From positions 3,007,001-3,071,000 of the forward strand of contig NC_014759.1 in the NCBI RefSeq assembly GCF_000183425.1: 64,000 bases of DNA, read 5' to 3'. The stretch is from Marivirga tractuosa DSM 4126 (GTDB lineage: Bacteria; Bacteroidota; Bacteroidia; Cytophagales; Cyclobacteriaceae). The notes beneath the pieces were generated by a model. It had not been told where the DNA came from. It did not search any database and saw only the letters and a list, made by a program, of their open reading frames with translations. Shown here in pieces: positions 62,182-64,000 of this stretch (the first letter of the stretch is position 1; each line of letters opens with the position of its first letter). Both the position numbers and the translations under genes were made by a program.

Positions 62182-63029
62182 TGAGTTATATATCGTTAGA
62201 AGTAAATTGTCATGAAGAATTCATTGAAATATTCATGGCAGAGTTGGCAGAAATTGGATTCTCTACCTTTCAAGAAAAGGAAGATGGAAACGGGCTTTTT
62301 GCTTATTCCGAAGAAAATCAGAAAATAGAAGCTTCTCAAATTGAGGAGCTTTTTCAACAATATGAAAGTTTGACTTCTGTCACCTATGAATTGGGTTCAG
62401 TGGAGAAAGAAAACTGGAATGCGGATTGGGAGAAAAACTATCAGCCCATTGAAGTAGAAAACAAGATTTTAGTCCGTGCTGATTTTCACCCATCCAACCC
62501 GAAATTCCCTACTGAGATTGTTGTAACTCCAAAAATGTCCTTCGGAACGGGACATCATGAAACTACCTATCAAATGCTGAACTTGATGCATGATATGGAT
62601 TTGAAAGGGGCGGAAGTTTTAGATGCAGGTTGTGGAACAGGAATTTTAGCTATTTTAGCTGCAATTAAAGGAGCTGGAAAAGTGGAAGCTTATGATATAG
62701 ATGAATGGGCAGTTGAAAATACTAATGAAAATTTTTTATTAAATTCAGTTGATAGTTCGATTTACAAGGTTTGGCAAGGCGAAGTCCAAACTATTCCTCA
62801 AGCATCATCTTACGATTTGATTTTAGCCAATATCAATAAAAATATATTGCTAGCAGACATACAACATTTGCAGAAGCACATTAAAAAAACTGGATTTCTA
62901 ATGTTGAGCGGGTTTTATGAAAATGATAATCGAGATATTTTAAATGAATGCGAAAATTGTTCGTTAGAACTTATTAGTCAGTCTGTAAGGAACCAATGGT
63001 CAGCACTTTTGCTTAAGAATAATAAATGA
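62181..63029 (+). CDS. prmA: ribosomal protein L11 methyltransferase
   Basis: The 282-residue protein has an N-terminal substrate-binding domain (about 1-95: YISLEVNCHEEFIEIFMAEL). The SAM-binding domain contains TPKMSFGTGHHETTYQM, motif I LDAGCGTGILAILAA, and DLILANINKNILL. PrmA trimethylates ribosomal protein L11. It overlaps tpiA by one base and the next gene by four (ATGA), so the three form one operon. Confidence 0.95.
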   Translation: MSYISLEVNCHEEFIEIFMAELAEIGFSTFQEKEDGNGLFAYSEENQKIEASQIEELFQQYESLTSVTYELGSVEKENWNADWEKNYQPIEVENKILVRADFHPSNPKFPTEIVVTPKMSFGTGHHETTYQMLNLMHDMDLKGAEVLDAGCGTGILAILAAIKGAGKVEAYDIDEWAVENTNENFLLNSVDSSIYKVWQGEVQTIPQASSYDLILANINKNILLADIQHLQKHIKKTGFLMLSGFYENDNRDILNECENCSLELISQSVRNQWSALLLKNNK

Positions 63030-64000
63030 GATTTTTCTATATCACCATATTAATCTTTCTTAATTCATTTTGGGCATATTCCCAAAATGATGCGGTTTCT
63101 GAGGAAACCGATAAACCTGATTTCTTAAAATCAGTTCAGATGGATTTGGCAACTTTGAATTCTGAAAAAGGAGAAGGGGTTTCTTTATTTTTTCAAAATT
63201 ATTGGAATCAAGATAACTTATTTACTGATTCTAATAGAAAAAAGATAAAGGAGATTTACGGTAAAATGGTGGATCAAAATTTTAGTGTCCGAGAATATAG
63301 ACTTCCATTTATTAGCACTTTATCTGGTGGAGCATCAAATTTGAAAGATCCAGCTGCGGCAATCAATTCTTTTCTTGAAACAATAGAGAGAGCATTTGAA
63401 GAGTTAGAATCGAGGCAGTTTAAAGAACTTCTACGTGTTACGGAACAAATTTTAGAGAAGAAAGCAATTTTCTACAGCAAGTATTATCAAGTAGTATTTA
63501 GTGACGGAAGCGTTAGTTTCGAATGGCCTTCCGAGCCGGAGGTTGAAGTATTTGAAGAGGTTTCTGAGCCTGCTGAAGAGGCTGAAACAGACACATGGGG
63601 AAGTGAATCTAATGATGACTGGGGTAGTGATGATGGTTGGGGTGAAAGTGAAGACGATGGTTGGGGCAATGATGATAATTGGGGTGAAGAAAGTGCAGAT
63701 GCTAATGCTGGGCAACAAGCAGAGGAAGTAGATGCTCCTGCTGCAATATATAGTGAACCAATGCCTACATTGCAAGGCCCCATAGTAAAGTTGAGAAATA
63801 TAAACTTAAAGTTCTTAACGTCAACTGATTCTGTTAAAATTAATAATGTGACGGGAAGTATGGAGCTTATAGGGTCAACTTTTGTAGCGGAAGGAGGAGA
63901 ACTAACGTGGGAACATCTCGGTGTTGCACCTGATCAGCTATATGCTGAGTTAGCTGATTTTACTTTTGAAGTAAATAAGAAAGATTTTTATGCGGAACAA
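63026..64000 (+). CDS. secreted protein with acidic Trp-Gly repeats, 3' truncated by window
   Basis: The frame opens at ATG 63026, overlapping prmA by ATGA, and runs without a stop to the window edge: 325 residues are visible. A signal peptide (FLNSFWAYSQ, cut near residue 20) is followed by a helical region. At 187-222 there is a low-complexity tract of repeated Asp/Glu-rich units ending in Trp-Gly (DDWG, DDGWG, DDNWG). A beta-rich region follows (PIVKLRNINLKFLTSTDSV). I do not recognise the family. The tract is like the one in GldN. Export to the periplasm or surface is inferred from the signal peptide. Confidence 0.75.
   Translation, partial: MRFFYITILIFLNSFWAYSQNDAVSEETDKPDFLKSVQMDLATLNSEKGEGVSLFFQNYWNQDNLFTDSNRKKIKEIYGKMVDQNFSVREYRLPFISTLSGGASNLKDPAAAINSFLETIERAFEELESRQFKELLRVTEQILEKKAIFYSKYYQVVFSDGSVSFEWPSEPEVEVFEEVSEPAEEAETDTWGSESNDDWGSDDGWGESEDDGWGNDDNWGEESADANAGQQAEEVDAPAAIYSEPMPTLQGPIVKLRNINLKFLTSTDSVKINNVTGSMELIGSTFVAEGGELTWEHLGVAPDQLYAELADFTFEVNKKDFYAEQ

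Noticed and set aside
63452-63783. Two overlapping minus-strand frames of about 100 codons
   Set aside because: They are antisense shadows of the Trp-Gly repeat region of the plus-strand secreted gene. The Ser/Pro and Thr-rich composition is what the complement of that repeat gives.

Overview
The window looks like a chromosomal stretch from a low-GC, gliding, probably marine member of the Bacteroidota, most likely order Cytophagales (a Marivirga-like genome is my best guess). Four things point there: a complete type IX secretion core (porP, gldK, gldL, gldM, gldN) plus SprE/PorW and GldE; an F-type ATPase operon without beta and epsilon genes; promoter-like TAnnTTTG boxes instead of sigma70 boxes; and little Shine-Dalgarno signal before most starts. 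The content is mostly core housekeeping plus signalling. I see no prophage, insertion sequence, CRISPR array, tRNA or rRNA.

Region by region. 1-2.1 kb: the 3' end of a type II NADH dehydrogenase, then a LytS/LytTR two-component pair and a pair of GC-rich hairpins. 2.2-6.9 kb: hemW, overlapping at its start a divergent Omp85-like barrel, then a DUF4271 membrane lipoprotein and hemD. 7-12.5 kb: the porP-gldKLMN secretion/gliding motor operon. 12.6-19.3 kb (minus strand): sprE/porW, penicillin-binding protein 1A and uvrC. 19.4-26.5 kb: an M23 endopeptidase and a bactofilin, overlapping the ATP synthase operon (atpI-like, a small membrane protein, atpB-E-F-H-A-G). Two strong hairpins lie inside that operon and a terminator follows it.

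26.5-33.4 kb (minus strand): a CBS protein, a zinc-ribbon methyltransferase joined to a giant SF1 helicase with a degenerate nuclease-like tail, a triple HhH membrane protein and a 2H phosphoesterase. 33.4-38.9 kb: an envelope lipoprotein plus DUF5723 barrel pair, a SiaB-like kinase, and purK-purE. 38.9-44.6 kb: a TPR histidine kinase, a possible thiamine pyrophosphokinase-like gene, an S1/P1 nuclease and uvrB. 44.8-52.3 kb: DUF302, then mutY-ssb-gldE plus a second CNNM protein (minus strand), then HU, a TPR protein, a 30-residue COX24-type basic protein and RNase G.

52.4-64 kb: a propeller/Y_Y_Y histidine kinase tail-to-tail with a kinase that has lost its ATPase domain, ferrochelatase, a GAF/PAS sensor with no obvious output, CRY-DASH, then tpiA-prmA and a secreted protein cut by the window edge.

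The functional themes are surface secretion and gliding, cell-wall synthesis and shape (PBP1A, M23, bactofilin), haem synthesis (hemD, hemH, hemW), and DNA repair (uvrB, uvrC, mutY, ssb, a cryptochrome). Sensors of Bacteroidota type are scattered between them. I found no convincing new multi-gene system. The best candidates for a second look are the helicase-methyltransferase pair, the Trp-Gly acidic tracts shared by GldN and the last gene, the hairpin after atpE, and the kinase without an ATPase domain.
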